DNA of 64,000 nucleotides from Nitrospira sp. (GTDB taxonomy: Bacteria; Nitrospirota; Nitrospiria; Nitrospirales; Nitrospiraceae). This document shows positions 43,853 to 52,449 of this stretch, piece by piece. The translations under genes and the position numbers were made by a program. The DNA is taken from contig JANDJI010000002.1 of NCBI GenBank assembly GCA_024331125.1, positions 496,001-560,000 of the forward strand. The letters are read 5' to 3'. The notes beneath the pieces were generated by a model. It had not been told where the DNA came from, did no database searches, and saw only the letters and a program-made list of their open reading frames with translations. Positions within the stretch are counted from its first letter, which is position 1, and every line of letters starts with the position of its first letter.

Positions 43853-46594
43853 TCAGTTCCCCAACATGGCCTGCAACTGTTCGCGACTGCTGACGAGGAG
43901 AGCACGGTCGCGCGTCAAGGTCCGAAGCCGCTCACGATGTTCCGTAATGACTTCGGGAGGAGCCTTGCTTGAGAACTCCGGGTTGGCCAGCTTGGCTTCG
44001 AGCCGCGAGGCCTCCTTGTCCGCCTCGGTGATTTGGTCGGTCAAGCGATCCAGCGCTTTCCTGAGATCGACGTCGTTCGAGACCGCGAGGCTCACGGACA
44101 GACCTTCCGCCACCAGGCGCAACAGTTTTCCAGCCGGCCATTCGTTCGAAGTTGTCACAGCGACCGTCCCACGACTCATATGAGCCAAGTGATGATGCAG
44201 GCCGCGAAGTCGATGGTGCAGATCCTGATCGACGTGGGCGACGGAAAAAGAGACCGGTTGCCCCGGGGGGTGATTCAACAGGACGCGACCAGTACGAACC
44301 AATCCGATCGTCTGTTCGAGGAGGGCGAACTCCCGTTCAACGTCCGGCGCGATTTCCGTGACATCCGCCGTCGGGTAGGATTGCACGGCGATACTGTCTC
44401 CTTCGTGGGGAATCGTTTGCCAAATTTCCTCCGTGATGAACGGCATGAAGGGGTGCAGCAGCCGCATGGTCGTTTCAAGCGTGTCGGCGAGGGTTTGTCG
44501 CGTCGTCGGACCGTCGAGATGCGAGGCATCTTGCAACGTCGGTTTGATGAGCTCCACGTACCAATCACAGTACTCGTGCCAGATGAACTGATACAGAACC
44601 GAGGCGGCGCGATCGAATCGATAGGCCTCCAATTCCGACGAGACGGTCTGAATCGTCCGATTAAGGCGGCTCACGATCCAGCGGTCCGGGAACGGGCGCT
44701 CGCTCAAAGGGGTGGCGGTCCGAGGTCTGTCGAGATACATCAACGCAAAACGGGCGGCGTTCCAGATTTTATTGGCGAAGTTGCGATAGCCCTCGATCCG
44801 CTCTTCGGCCAACTTGACGTCCCGGCCAGGCGAGGCCATGGAGGCCAGGGTAAAGCGCAGGGCGTCCGCTCCATATTTGTCCATGACATGGAGCGGATCG
44901 ATCACGTTGCCCTTAGACTTGCTCATCTTTTGGCCTTCCGCGTCGCGAACCAGGGCATGGATGTACACATCGCGAAACGGCACGTCCCCCATGAACTTGA
45001 GCCCCATCATGATCATGCGGGCGACCCAGAAAAACAGAATGTCAAGGCCGGTCACCAAGGTTGAGGTGGGATAGTAGCGTTTCAGTTCCGGCGTCTGGTC
45101 CGGCCATCCCAGGGTCGAGAAGGGCCAGAGAGCGGAGGAAAACCAGGTATCGAGCACGTCCGGGTCGCGCATGAACCGGGAGCCGCCGCACGCGGGACAT
45201 TGAGAAGGAGCCTGTTTGGCGACGATCGGTCGGGCGCCTTGCAGAATGGTGGTCGTCGCCTCCTGTGTGATGAGATAGCGGTCATTGCACGAGCGACAGT
45301 ACCAGGCCGGAATCTGATGGCCCCACCAAATCTGGCGGGAGATGCACCAATCCTTGATGTTCCTCATCCAGCCCAGATAGTTGTTGACCCATCCTTCCGG
45401 AATAATGCGGATACGACCCTCTTCAACAACCTTGATGGCGGGATCGGCAAGCGGTTGAATCTTGACGAACCATTGGGGAGACAGATAGGGCTCCACGACG
45501 GTCTTGCAGCGATAACATTTGCCGACGGCCATCCGGTGGTCGTCTCGCTTTACCAAGAGACCACGATCGGCCAACAGTTGGACGATCGTGATTCGCGCTT
45601 TCTGAACGGGCAGTGTCGCCAGGGCCGAGGCAACATCGGAATCAACGCCCGCTTTCACCATCGAAGGATGATCCAGCAACGCTCGGTGATCAAAAAGAGC
45701 AAGCCGCGGGAGCCCATGCCGTTCGCCGGCCTCATAGTCATTGAAATCATGGGCCGGGGTGATCTTGACGGCGCCGGTTCCGAACTCAAGATCGACCAAA
45801 ATGGAGTCTCCGACAATGGGAATCTCCCGCTCGGTCAGCGGCAAGCGGATCTTCTTGCCAATGAGATGGCGATAACGAGGATCGTCAGGATGAACGGCAA
45901 CCGCCGTATCGCCAAGCATCGTTTCAGGCCTGGTGGTGGCCACGACCAGAGTGGTGGCAGGATCATCGGCCAGCGGATATGTGATGTGATAGAGGGTTCC
46001 CTTGACTTCTTCATGTTCAACTTCAATGTCCGACAGGGCGGTGAGACAACGCGGGCACCAATTGATCAGTCGTTCGCCCCGGTAAATCAGCCCGTCCTCG
46101 TACAGCCGGACGAAAACCTCGATGACGGCTCTGGACAGTCCTTCGTCCATCGTAAATCGCAACCGGTCCCAGTCGCAGGATTCGCCGAGCTGCCGTTGTT
46201 GATTGATGATCGTGTTGCCCGACTCGGCTTTCCATTGCCAGACCCGTTCGATGAATCGATCTCGGCCGAGGGCTTCGCGCGAGAGTCCTTCCGCCAGCAA
46301 TCGTTTTTCCACGACGTTTTGCGTGGCAATGCCGGCGTGGTCGGTTCCCGGAAGCCAGAGGGTATTGCGTCCCTGCATCCGCCGCCATCGGATCAGAATA
46401 TCCTGGAGCGAATGGTTCAGCGCGTGGCCGACATGAAGCGAACCGGTCACGTTCGGAGGCGGAATGACAATGCAGTAGGGCTCCCCGGGATGGTCGATCG
46501 ACGGATGAAAGTATCGCTTCTCGATCCAAAACCGAGACCAGCGTGGTTCGACGGCCTTGGGATCGTATGTTTTGCTTAACTGGGGCACGGTCAT
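43853..46594 (-). CDS. valS: Valyl-tRNA synthetase
   Basis: Class I synthetase of 913 residues. PPPNVTGSLHVGHAL contains the HIGH-type box (54-57), and KMSKSKGN lies near residue 555. An editing domain follows WYCRSCN-type zinc knuckle regions, and the final ~65 residues form the ValS coiled-coil arm (SRLEAKLANPEFSSKAPPEV). AAGGAT lies upstream of the ATG and a promoter overlaps the region to its right. It is the first gene of the valS-nadC-birA unit. No T-box leader seen. Confidence 0.97.
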   Translation of the reverse strand: MTVPQLSKTYDPKAVEPRWSRFWIEKRYFHPSIDHPGEPYCIVIPPPNVTGSLHVGHALNHSLQDILIRWRRMQGRNTLWLPGTDHAGIATQNVVEKRLLAEGLSREALGRDRFIERVWQWKAESGNTIINQQRQLGESCDWDRLRFTMDEGLSRAVIEVFVRLYEDGLIYRGERLINWCPRCLTALSDIEVEHEEVKGTLYHITYPLADDPATTLVVATTRPETMLGDTAVAVHPDDPRYRHLIGKKIRLPLTEREIPIVGDSILVDLEFGTGAVKITPAHDFNDYEAGERHGLPRLALFDHRALLDHPSMVKAGVDSDVASALATLPVQKARITIVQLLADRGLLVKRDDHRMAVGKCYRCKTVVEPYLSPQWFVKIQPLADPAIKVVEEGRIRIIPEGWVNNYLGWMRNIKDWCISRQIWWGHQIPAWYCRSCNDRYLITQEATTTILQGARPIVAKQAPSQCPACGGSRFMRDPDVLDTWFSSALWPFSTLGWPDQTPELKRYYPTSTLVTGLDILFFWVARMIMMGLKFMGDVPFRDVYIHALVRDAEGQKMSKSKGNVIDPLHVMDKYGADALRFTLASMASPGRDVKLAEERIEGYRNFANKIWNAARFALMYLDRPRTATPLSERPFPDRWIVSRLNRTIQTVSSELEAYRFDRAASVLYQFIWHEYCDWYVELIKPTLQDASHLDGPTTRQTLADTLETTMRLLHPFMPFITEEIWQTIPHEGDSIAVQSYPTADVTEIAPDVEREFALLEQTIGLVRTGRVLLNHPPGQPVSFSVAHVDQDLHHRLRGLHHHLAHMSRGTVAVTTSNEWPAGKLLRLVAEGLSVSLAVSNDVDLRKALDRLTDQITEADKEASRLEAKLANPEFSSKAPPEVITEHRERLRTLTRDRALLVSSREQLQAMLGN

Positions 46595-46633
46595 AGACTG
46601 ATATCCTTCCAGCGATTCTTGAAGCGGGGCGGC

Positions 46634-46662
46634 ATCTTAGCATGTATCGATGCCGTCGGAAA
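46634..46662 (-). promoter_or_regulatory. Candidate valS promoter
   Basis: On the minus strand TTTCCG (46657-46662), 17 bases, then TGC-TAAGAT (-10 at 46634-46639). The TG one base upstream gives an extended -10. It lies about 40 bases before the valS ATG. Confidence 0.5.
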
Positions 46663-46675
46663 CGGAGCAGGCTGC

Positions 46676-46704
46676 TTGTGACCCTGTCCGGCCTATGCTA
46701 TACA
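46676..46704 (+). promoter_or_regulatory. Sigma70-type promoter for the 39-residue basic protein
   Basis: TTGTGA (46676-46681) and TATACA (46699-46704) separated by exactly 17 bases, 45 bases before the ATG. It is back-to-back with the valS promoter, the two -35 boxes being 13 bases apart. Confidence 0.6.
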
Positions 46705-46749
46705 ATCGCCGTCACCGAGAGTTCAATTCTTTTATCGCAGGGAGACGGC

Positions 46750-46869
46750 ATGGCACGAGGACGCGAGAAGGATCGAAAAACGAGAAAGAAGCACCGAAAA
46801 AACGTGAAACGACTGAAGGCGCTGGCCAAGACCCGCCGCGCGGCGGCAAAGCGAGGAAAGAAAGGATAA
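46750..46869 (+). CDS. Tiny very basic protein (39 aa)
   Basis: A 39-residue product, almost half Lys and Arg (MARGREKDRKTRKKHRKNVK, then LKALAKTRRAAAKRGKKG) with no acidic cluster, aromatic residue or Cys. AGGGAG precedes the ATG and a good promoter lies upstream, so it is likely expressed. The composition suggests RNA, ribosome or DNA binding, like small ribosomal or nucleoid proteins. No family is recognised. Confidence 0.7.
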   Translation: MARGREKDRKTRKKHRKNVKRLKALAKTRRAAAKRGKKG

Positions 46870-46884
46870 AAAAAGAGAGGCGTT

Positions 46885-48018
46885 TCAGTCGGGATCGGTC
46901 AGCCGCTTGAGTTCGGCCTTGATGTGCCGTTCGGCGAGTTCAGGAACCACCTGTTGGACCGACCGGTCGATCGCTTCTTGAGCGATCGACCGCACGATGT
47001 GATCGACCTGCGACGTCACCCGTTGGGTTACCGCCGATTGCACTTCGTCTTTGATCGTCTGATCCATCGCCTCAATGCGCGCGCGAAGCAGTTCGGACGT
47101 CTGTTCGAGCAGACCGGCTTCGGCGCGGTCGGTGATCCATTGGTCGAGCTTCTCTTTGATCAAAAGACCAGCCGTGTCGGAAGCGGCTTGTCGAATGAGC
47201 GGTTCGCTCTGCGCCATTTCTTTTCCCACCAGAGAAGGGAGCCCTTGCGAGATCACCGGTTGGATGAGCGGGGCCATCCGATCGGCCGATAGCATCTGGC
47301 CGAGCCTTGTTTCCACTTCGCGTTCGATCATGGGCTGTATATGACGAGCGAGCGTTTCTTCGACCATGCGGGGAAGGATCTCGGCGAAGCGACTCTCGAT
47401 TTCTCTGACGGTGGATTGCAGAATTTGGTCGAAAAAGCCTTTTATCGCGTCTTGAGGACCGGCGGGAGACGGCGCGATTGAAATGGAAGGTTGCGACGGT
47501 TCATGCTGAGTCACGACTGGTTCTCCTTGCCGATCGGAAGAAACGTTCAAAACGGGCGTTACCAGATCGTTTGCCTGATCGGAATCGGTCGAAGCGGCCG
47601 TCGGCGGCCACGTTCGCCGCTTGAGACTCGCACCGTTCTGCGCATGATGATGCCGCTCGAACGTTTTTCTGATGGCGTCGAGGAGTTCATCGGCTTGAAC
47701 CGGTTTGTTCAGGCAAGCGGTCACGCCCAAGGAGCGAAGATGTCCTTCATCGGGATGATCGGCCGAATTGATCAGCGAAATCAGTCTGGTTTCCGATAAG
47801 TGCTCCAGCTTATGGATTTCTCGACAAAATCCCGAGAACGTCATGTGATCGAGATGATAGTCCGCGATAATGAGCGCGGGACGGGTTTGTCTGGCTGCCT
47901 CCAACGCGGCCGGGCCGTCTTGGAATCCCAGGACTTCAAACCCCTCCGGCGTCGAAATCTGCTCGACCAGGCGACGCACGGCGGGACTGCTGTCAATGAT
48001 GAAAATGGGAGCCGACAT
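46885..48018 (-). CDS. Response regulator receiver with long helical C-terminal region
   Basis: A 377-residue protein. The receiver domain (1-120) has Asp9, the likely phosphoacceptor Asp53 (LIIADYHLDHM) and the conserved Lys of CLNKPV. A Ser/Pro/Thr-rich linker (~130-200) follows. The remaining ~180 residues are amphipathic helices with repeated IQP/VETLARHI-type periodicity, ending VVPELAERHIKAELKRL. That ending resembles receiver proteins with polar-organising or PopZ-like tails; there is no DNA-binding domain. I start at the ATG at 48018 because the 17 residues before it are not part of the domain. Its kinase is not in the window. Confidence 0.85.
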   Translation of the reverse strand: MSAPIFIIDSSPAVRRLVEQISTPEGFEVLGFQDGPAALEAARQTRPALIIADYHLDHMTFSGFCREIHKLEHLSETRLISLINSADHPDEGHLRSLGVTACLNKPVQADELLDAIRKTFERHHHAQNGASLKRRTWPPTAASTDSDQANDLVTPVLNVSSDRQGEPVVTQHEPSQPSISIAPSPAGPQDAIKGFFDQILQSTVREIESRFAEILPRMVEETLARHIQPMIEREVETRLGQMLSADRMAPLIQPVISQGLPSLVGKEMAQSEPLIRQAASDTAGLLIKEKLDQWITDRAEAGLLEQTSELLRARIEAMDQTIKDEVQSAVTQRVTSQVDHIVRSIAQEAIDRSVQQVVPELAERHIKAELKRLTDPD

Positions 48019-48151
48019 GGGCGTTCTCAGATTGTGTTCGAAGCTAACAGCGAGGGTAGGCTTTGTCAAGAAAACCGCGGTTTGGCTCGTGTGCGGACGT
48101 CACGCGCCGCGTTGAAGCGGCGACGGATTTTACGCGCGGGCGGATGACGGA

Positions 48152-48904
48152 ATGACACGAGAGGATCTTTCCATACGAGTCGTCTTCTTCGACGCAGCCG
48201 GCACGCTGTTTCGTGTGCGCGGGTCGGTCGCCGAGATCTATCTCCGGTACGCCGTCCAGTTCGGTTTTCAGCGGAAATCCGATTCTCTTGCCTCGATCAA
48301 GGAGGCGTTCGGCCGGGCTTTTCGCGAGGCCCCGCCGCCGGTCTTTGCGACGACGGAACCGGCTCAACTCAAGCAAAGCGAGCGGTTGTGGTGGTTCGAC
48401 ATCGTCCACAACGTGTTCTACCGCGTCGGCATGTTCGAACGGTTCGATGATTTTTTCGACCGTGTCTTTGAGGTCTTTGAAGATCCCGCCTCGTGGGAGC
48501 TTTTTCCAGAGACGGTGTCGACGCTGGCGCGATTGAAGGAGCGGGAGCTGGAATTGGGAATCATCTCGAATTTTGACTCGCGTCTGTTTTCGGTCATGCG
48601 AGGGCTGGGGATTGCCGATTTGTTCGATACGGTGACGATTTCCAGCCTGGCGCAGGCGGCGAAACCGGCCTCCAAGATTTTTCAACTGGCCCTGAACAAA
48701 CATGCCGTTGATCCGGAAGAGGCGTTGCACGTGGGCGACAGTGTGCGGGACGACTTGGAGGGAGCCCGTCGATCCGGTCTGCACGCCCTTTTGTTGGATC
48801 GAGAAGGGATGCACAGGGGTCATAGGGATGATGCCGTGCGAACCTTGGATGAAGTGGATGAAGTGATAGCGCGGCTCGGCCGGGATTATAAAAATCTGAA
48901 GTGA
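48152..48904 (+). CDS. HAD-family hydrolase (HAD-IA, HDHD3/YjjG-like)
   Basis: A 250-residue soluble protein. FFDAAGTLF contains the nucleophile Asp14 but has Ala where most phosphatases carry the general-acid Asp. GIISNFDSR is motif II, KPASKIFQLAL supplies the motif III Lys, and HVGDSVRDDLEGARRSGL is motif IV. The alpha-helical cap lies at ~20-100. The DxA variant occurs in HDHD3-like members of unclear substrate. It is divergent from the response regulator and convergent with the sirtuin gene. Confidence 0.88.
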   Translation: MTREDLSIRVVFFDAAGTLFRVRGSVAEIYLRYAVQFGFQRKSDSLASIKEAFGRAFREAPPPVFATTEPAQLKQSERLWWFDIVHNVFYRVGMFERFDDFFDRVFEVFEDPASWELFPETVSTLARLKERELELGIISNFDSRLFSVMRGLGIADLFDTVTISSLAQAAKPASKIFQLALNKHAVDPEEALHVGDSVRDDLEGARRSGLHALLLDREGMHRGHRDDAVRTLDEVDEVIARLGRDYKNLK

Positions 48905-48941
48905 GAGAAACGGCTCTCGTGCTCGATCGATCGGAACGTCT

Positions 48942-49682
48942 TCATCCGTCGCTAAGAAGCCGCGGCACCACGTCCTTCGCCCGCCCGCGCAACGAGACAT
49001 CGGCGAGATCGGTCTGCGGCGTCTCGTCGGGATTGATTTCCCCCACGAACGCTCCCGCTTGCTTGGCGATGGCGGCAAAACCGGCCGCCGGATAGACCAC
49101 ACCGGACGTTCCGATGATCAACAACACATCGCAGGATCGAAGCACGTCATGGCAACGGGCCATGTCCGCCGGATCGAGCGATTCTCCGAACCAGACGATG
49201 TGAGGCCTTAGAAGACCGGCGCATCCGGCGCAGGAGGGGAGAATCTTGATCGGCACCGATCGGTCTTCCTCGACGCGCCCGCATTGAGTACAGCGGACCA
49301 TCCAGATGTTGCCGTGAATCTCGGAGAGCTTGCGGGAGCCGGCCTCCCGATGCAACCCGTCCACGTTCTGCGTAATCAACCAAAACCGCTCGTGTCGTTT
49401 TTCCAGCTCGACCAGGGCGTAGTGAGCGTCGTTCGGACGGATGGCGGCGATGAGTTCTCTCCGCCAGTTGTACCATTCCCAGACCAGGCGCGGGTCCCGT
49501 TCAAATGCTTCGGGCGTGGCCAGTTCCTCGGCTCGATAGGTCCGCCAGAGACCGCCCGCTCCTCGAAAGGTGGGGACGCCGCTGTCGGCGGAAATGCCGG
49601 CTCCGGTCAAAACGACGATCGCGCGCGCCTCCATGAGCCGTCGCTTAAGGAGAGTGAGATCCGATGATGGTCTCCCGGTCAT
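48942..49682 (-). CDS. cobB: NAD-dependent protein deacylase (sirtuin, CobB-type)
   Basis: A 246-residue Sir2 enzyme. GAGISADSGVPTFRG binds NAD, TQNVDGLH and catalytic His123 (EIHGN) follow, and a zinc site is formed by Cys131, Cys134, Cys151 and Cys154. The Tyr71-x-x-Arg74 pair (YNWR) is the signature of SIRT5/CobB-type enzymes that also remove succinyl or malonyl groups. It therefore probably reverses metabolic lysine acylation. Single gene, divergent from the PanE fusion. Confidence 0.94.
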   Translation of the reverse strand: MTGRPSSDLTLLKRRLMEARAIVVLTGAGISADSGVPTFRGAGGLWRTYRAEELATPEAFERDPRLVWEWYNWRRELIAAIRPNDAHYALVELEKRHERFWLITQNVDGLHREAGSRKLSEIHGNIWMVRCTQCGRVEEDRSVPIKILPSCAGCAGLLRPHIVWFGESLDPADMARCHDVLRSCDVLLIIGTSGVVYPAAGFAAIAKQAGAFVGEINPDETPQTDLADVSLRGRAKDVVPRLLSDG

Positions 49683-49788
49683 GATGCAGGCTCTGATGCA
49701 AGCTTATGGTGTGCGGACGTGATGCTGCGTCCCGCCGCGCTCCATGCTATAGTACCGTCACTTCCAGCGCAACAGACGGAGTCTCTTG

Positions 49789-51153
49789 ATGAAACAGATC
49801 CTCGTCGTCGGTGCAGGGTCCGTCGGTGGATACTTCGGCGCCCATCTGGCCAAACACCATTCCCATGTCTCTTTCTTGCTGCGGCCCAAGACGCTGGCGG
49901 CGGTCGTCCAACGGGGCCTGACCGTTCGGAGTGCAACCGGGTCCTTCACCGTGCGGCCTCAAGCTTCCTCGGATGCCAGAGACCTTCCCGTCCCGGACCT
50001 GATCATTCTGGGAGTCAAGGCCTACGACCTTGACGAGGTGATGGATCAGATCGAGCCCGTCTTGACGGACAAGACGGTGATTCTGACGCTCCAGAACGGG
50101 ATCGAAACGGAAGATCGCTTATTGGATCGGTTTCAGCGAGATTGCGTCGTCGGAGGAGTGGCCTATATCTATTCCAAAATCGCCGAACCGGGTGTGATCG
50201 AGCATTATAAGCGAGGCGCCGTGGCGATCGGCGAATTGATGGGACACGAGAGTCCTCGCCTGCTGGCGATTCGCAACCTCTTTTCCGCCGCCGGCATTCC
50301 CTGCCATCTTGCAAAGGACGTCCGGCGAACGAAGTGGGAAAAGATGTGCTGGAACTGCGTCTTCAATCCCATCACGGTCTTAATCAACGACCGCGTCGCC
50401 CTGGCGTTGGACCATCCGGAGATGATGGGGGTTATCCGGCAAGTGGTCGGAGAGGTGGCGGCGGTCTCGGCGGCGTTGAAAGTGCCCTTGCCCCCGGACA
50501 TGCCGGAACGGGTCGTGAAGGCGACGCAGGAAATTCGCGATATCCACACGTCCATGTATGATGATTGGGCGGCGGGACGCCGGACCGAAATCGACGCCTT
50601 AAACGGTTATATCGTCAAAAAAGGGCGCGAACTCGGCATTCCCACGCCGGTGAATGAAGCTCTTACAGCGATGATCAAGACTCTGACGGAGAAAGAACGG
50701 ACCGGCCCAGGGCGAGTTCGCATCGAAGGCGCGGTCGTGCAACCGGTGTCGTTCGATCACGCGGCCATTGCGGCCCTGCCGGCCGAGCATCACGTGGATG
50801 TTTCGACCGTGATGCCCGGCGCAACGGGGCGAGGCATTCGGTTGAGAGGCTTGCTCGACGTTCCGGCGCTGGCCGTTGACGCGGATCATGTCACCGTTCA
50901 CTCGGCGGATGGAACCTATTCGGCCTGTCTTACGTTGCGGCAGGCTATGGACTACGGCATTCTCGTGTATGAACTGGAAGGAGCGCCGTTGCCTGCGTCG
51001 AAAGGCGGACCGTTTCGCCTGATCACTCCCGGCTTGGGCGATCTCTGCGCCAACGTGAAGGGGGTGGGGCGGATTGAAATCACCAAGGGGCCGGGCCGCG
51101 ACACAAGGCAAACGACTTGCCCCCCGGAGATTCAGACTGGAAATCGAACATGA
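49789..51153 (+). CDS. 2-dehydropantoate 2-reductase (ApbA/PanE) fused to sulfite-oxidase-fold domain
   Basis: Residues ~1-310 form a complete PanE-like ketopantoate reductase: NADP motif GAGSVGGYFGAHL, LTLQNGIETED, the catalytic-Lys region RTKWEKMCWN and PTPVNEALTAMI at the end. Normal PanE stops there. This protein runs on for ~140 residues with a pattern of the oxidoreductase molybdopterin-binding (sulfite oxidase) fold: GRGIRLRGLLDVP, DHVTVHSADGTYSACLTL, YELEGAPLPASKGGPFRLI and CANVKGVGRIEI. The Cys that ligates Mo in true enzymes is not at its usual place. Either pantothenate/CoA synthesis or another keto-acid reduction is possible. GGAG precedes the ATG. Confidence 0.85.
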   Translation: MKQILVVGAGSVGGYFGAHLAKHHSHVSFLLRPKTLAAVVQRGLTVRSATGSFTVRPQASSDARDLPVPDLIILGVKAYDLDEVMDQIEPVLTDKTVILTLQNGIETEDRLLDRFQRDCVVGGVAYIYSKIAEPGVIEHYKRGAVAIGELMGHESPRLLAIRNLFSAAGIPCHLAKDVRRTKWEKMCWNCVFNPITVLINDRVALALDHPEMMGVIRQVVGEVAAVSAALKVPLPPDMPERVVKATQEIRDIHTSMYDDWAAGRRTEIDALNGYIVKKGRELGIPTPVNEALTAMIKTLTEKERTGPGRVRIEGAVVQPVSFDHAAIAALPAEHHVDVSTVMPGATGRGIRLRGLLDVPALAVDADHVTVHSADGTYSACLTLRQAMDYGILVYELEGAPLPASKGGPFRLITPGLGDLCANVKGVGRIEITKGPGRDTRQTTCPPEIQTGNRT

Positions 51154-51186
51154 CAGGGGCTCTCACTTACAGACGTGTAAGCCCTG
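51154..51186 (+). terminator. Hairpin directly after the PanE fusion stop
   Basis: CTTACA-GACG-TGTAAG (51166-51181) is extended by CAGGG/CCCTG across a seven-base one-sided bulge. No T-run beyond ACTTT follows, so it may be a weak terminator or a structure before the next ribosome-binding site. Confidence 0.35.
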
Positions 51187-51204
51187 ACTTTGTCAAGGTT
51201 GTCG

Positions 51205-51969
51205 ATGGCCGACCGAATAGAGCGGATCGTGGCCCTCGGCGCGAGTAATTTGACAAGAGGCTTCCACACGGTCGTCGCCTCGGCTCGGTCGGTCTGGGGG
51301 CCGGAAGTCGAAGTCTTCGCGGCACTCGGTCATGGACGATCATACGGAGCCCCGAGCCGGTTTCTCGTTCGCACCTTGCCCGGCATTCTCAAGTCCGGCC
51401 TGTGGCGCGAATTGGAACGACAACCCAGGAAGAGCACCAGGGGGTTGGTCACCGACGTCGGCAATGATATTTTGTACGGGTTTCCCGTCGAACGCATAGT
51501 GGGATGGGTCGAAGAAGTACTGGTTCGCCTCGGTCGCACCACACAGGATATCGTACTGACCGGGCTTCCGCTCGCCTCAATCCGCCGCCTGACGACTCTC
51601 AAGTTTCTAGCCTTTCGCACGGTCTTGGTGCCGTCTTGTCGGCTCTCGTTGGCGCAAGTTCTCGATCGGGCGGAGCAAGTCAACGGAGGCCTGGCTTTGT
51701 TGGCTGCGAAGTATGGCGCGGGGTTTTTTCAGTTGAACCCCGCCTGGTATGGATTCGACCCCATCCACATTCGACCGTGGCTCTGGCGTTCGGCCTGGCA
51801 GGAAATTTTGGGGGTTACGCTGGACGCGCAAAGGGATCGAGGGTCGATGCTCGAAGCCGCGAGACTCTATTTCATGCGGCCCGAGCGCCGTCGGTTGTTC
51901 GGCAGGGAGCAGGTCACGCCGCAATCCGGGGTCGTACTCCGCTCCGGCGGACGGGTGTGGTTGTACTAG
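51205..51969 (+). CDS. SGNH/GDSL-like hydrolase family protein, uncharacterised
   Basis: A 254-residue soluble protein. GASNLTRGF at the start resembles the SGNH nucleophile block, though the residue after GA is Ser-Asn rather than the classical GDS. VTDVGNDILYG fits the GxND block, and DPIHIRPW the closing DxxH. All four SGNH positions can therefore be matched, suggesting an esterase/acyl hydrolase. No signal peptide. TTG codons upstream are weaker starts than the ATG at 51205. It follows the PanE fusion by 51 bp. Confidence 0.65.
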   Translation: MADRIERIVALGASNLTRGFHTVVASARSVWGPEVEVFAALGHGRSYGAPSRFLVRTLPGILKSGLWRELERQPRKSTRGLVTDVGNDILYGFPVERIVGWVEEVLVRLGRTTQDIVLTGLPLASIRRLTTLKFLAFRTVLVPSCRLSLAQVLDRAEQVNGGLALLAAKYGAGFFQLNPAWYGFDPIHIRPWLWRSAWQEILGVTLDAQRDRGSMLEAARLYFMRPERRRLFGREQVTPQSGVVLRSGGRVWLY

Positions 51970-52083
51970 GCTTTTCAACTTAGAAGCCGGTGAACGATGC
52001 CTGTCGTCGGCGACCGGCCGTGGCGAACGGATAACGCATGGCCCGCTTGCTATTTGGAGAGGCAACAGGGTAAGAATCCTCAC

Positions 52084-52449
52084 ATGAGTGAAGAGGAACA
52101 GACAGCAGAACCCCGTACCATCTCCATTCCGCTCCTTGCACGGGCGATTACCGGCTTTATCATCGGCGCGATCGTCGGCGCCATCCAAGTGTGGTTCTTC
52201 GATTATGGTCTTTCTTATCTATGGGCCGCCATGGCCGCCGGTGTGATCTATATGGCCTCCCGCGTCTTGTTGACGGATTGGCTGAACCTGGCCGGTGGGA
52301 AGATTCTCTTGGGCACGGTGGCCGGGGTGCTTGCCGCAATGGTGTGGTGGGCCATTGCCGATCGAGCCGATGATTTATTTATACGGGCCGCGGTGGCGGG
52401 AGCATGTTTCGGCGCGGCCTATGCCTGGTCCGATCACCGCAAGAGCTGA
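52084..52449 (+). CDS. Small integral membrane protein
   Basis: A 121-residue product with an acidic N-terminus (MSEEEQTAEPRT) and four hydrophobic helices (AITGFIIGAIVGAIQVWFF, YLWAAMAAGVIYMASRVL, ILLGTVAGVLAAMVWWAI, AAVAGACFGAAYAW). No known motif. Its last 16 bp overlap the end of the convergent MATE gene. Confidence 0.75.
   Translation: MSEEEQTAEPRTISIPLLARAITGFIIGAIVGAIQVWFFDYGLSYLWAAMAAGVIYMASRVLLTDWLNLAGGKILLGTVAGVLAAMVWWAIADRADDLFIRAAVAGACFGAAYAWSDHRKS

Noticed and set aside
46595..46749. T-box riboswitch upstream of valS
   Set aside because: The leader is only about 40 bases from a plausible promoter and has no T-box sequence or specifier stem.
49748..49753. TATAGT as -10 of the PanE fusion gene
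   Set aside because: Position is suitable but no recognisable -35 box lies 16-18 bases upstream, so it is not listed as a promoter.
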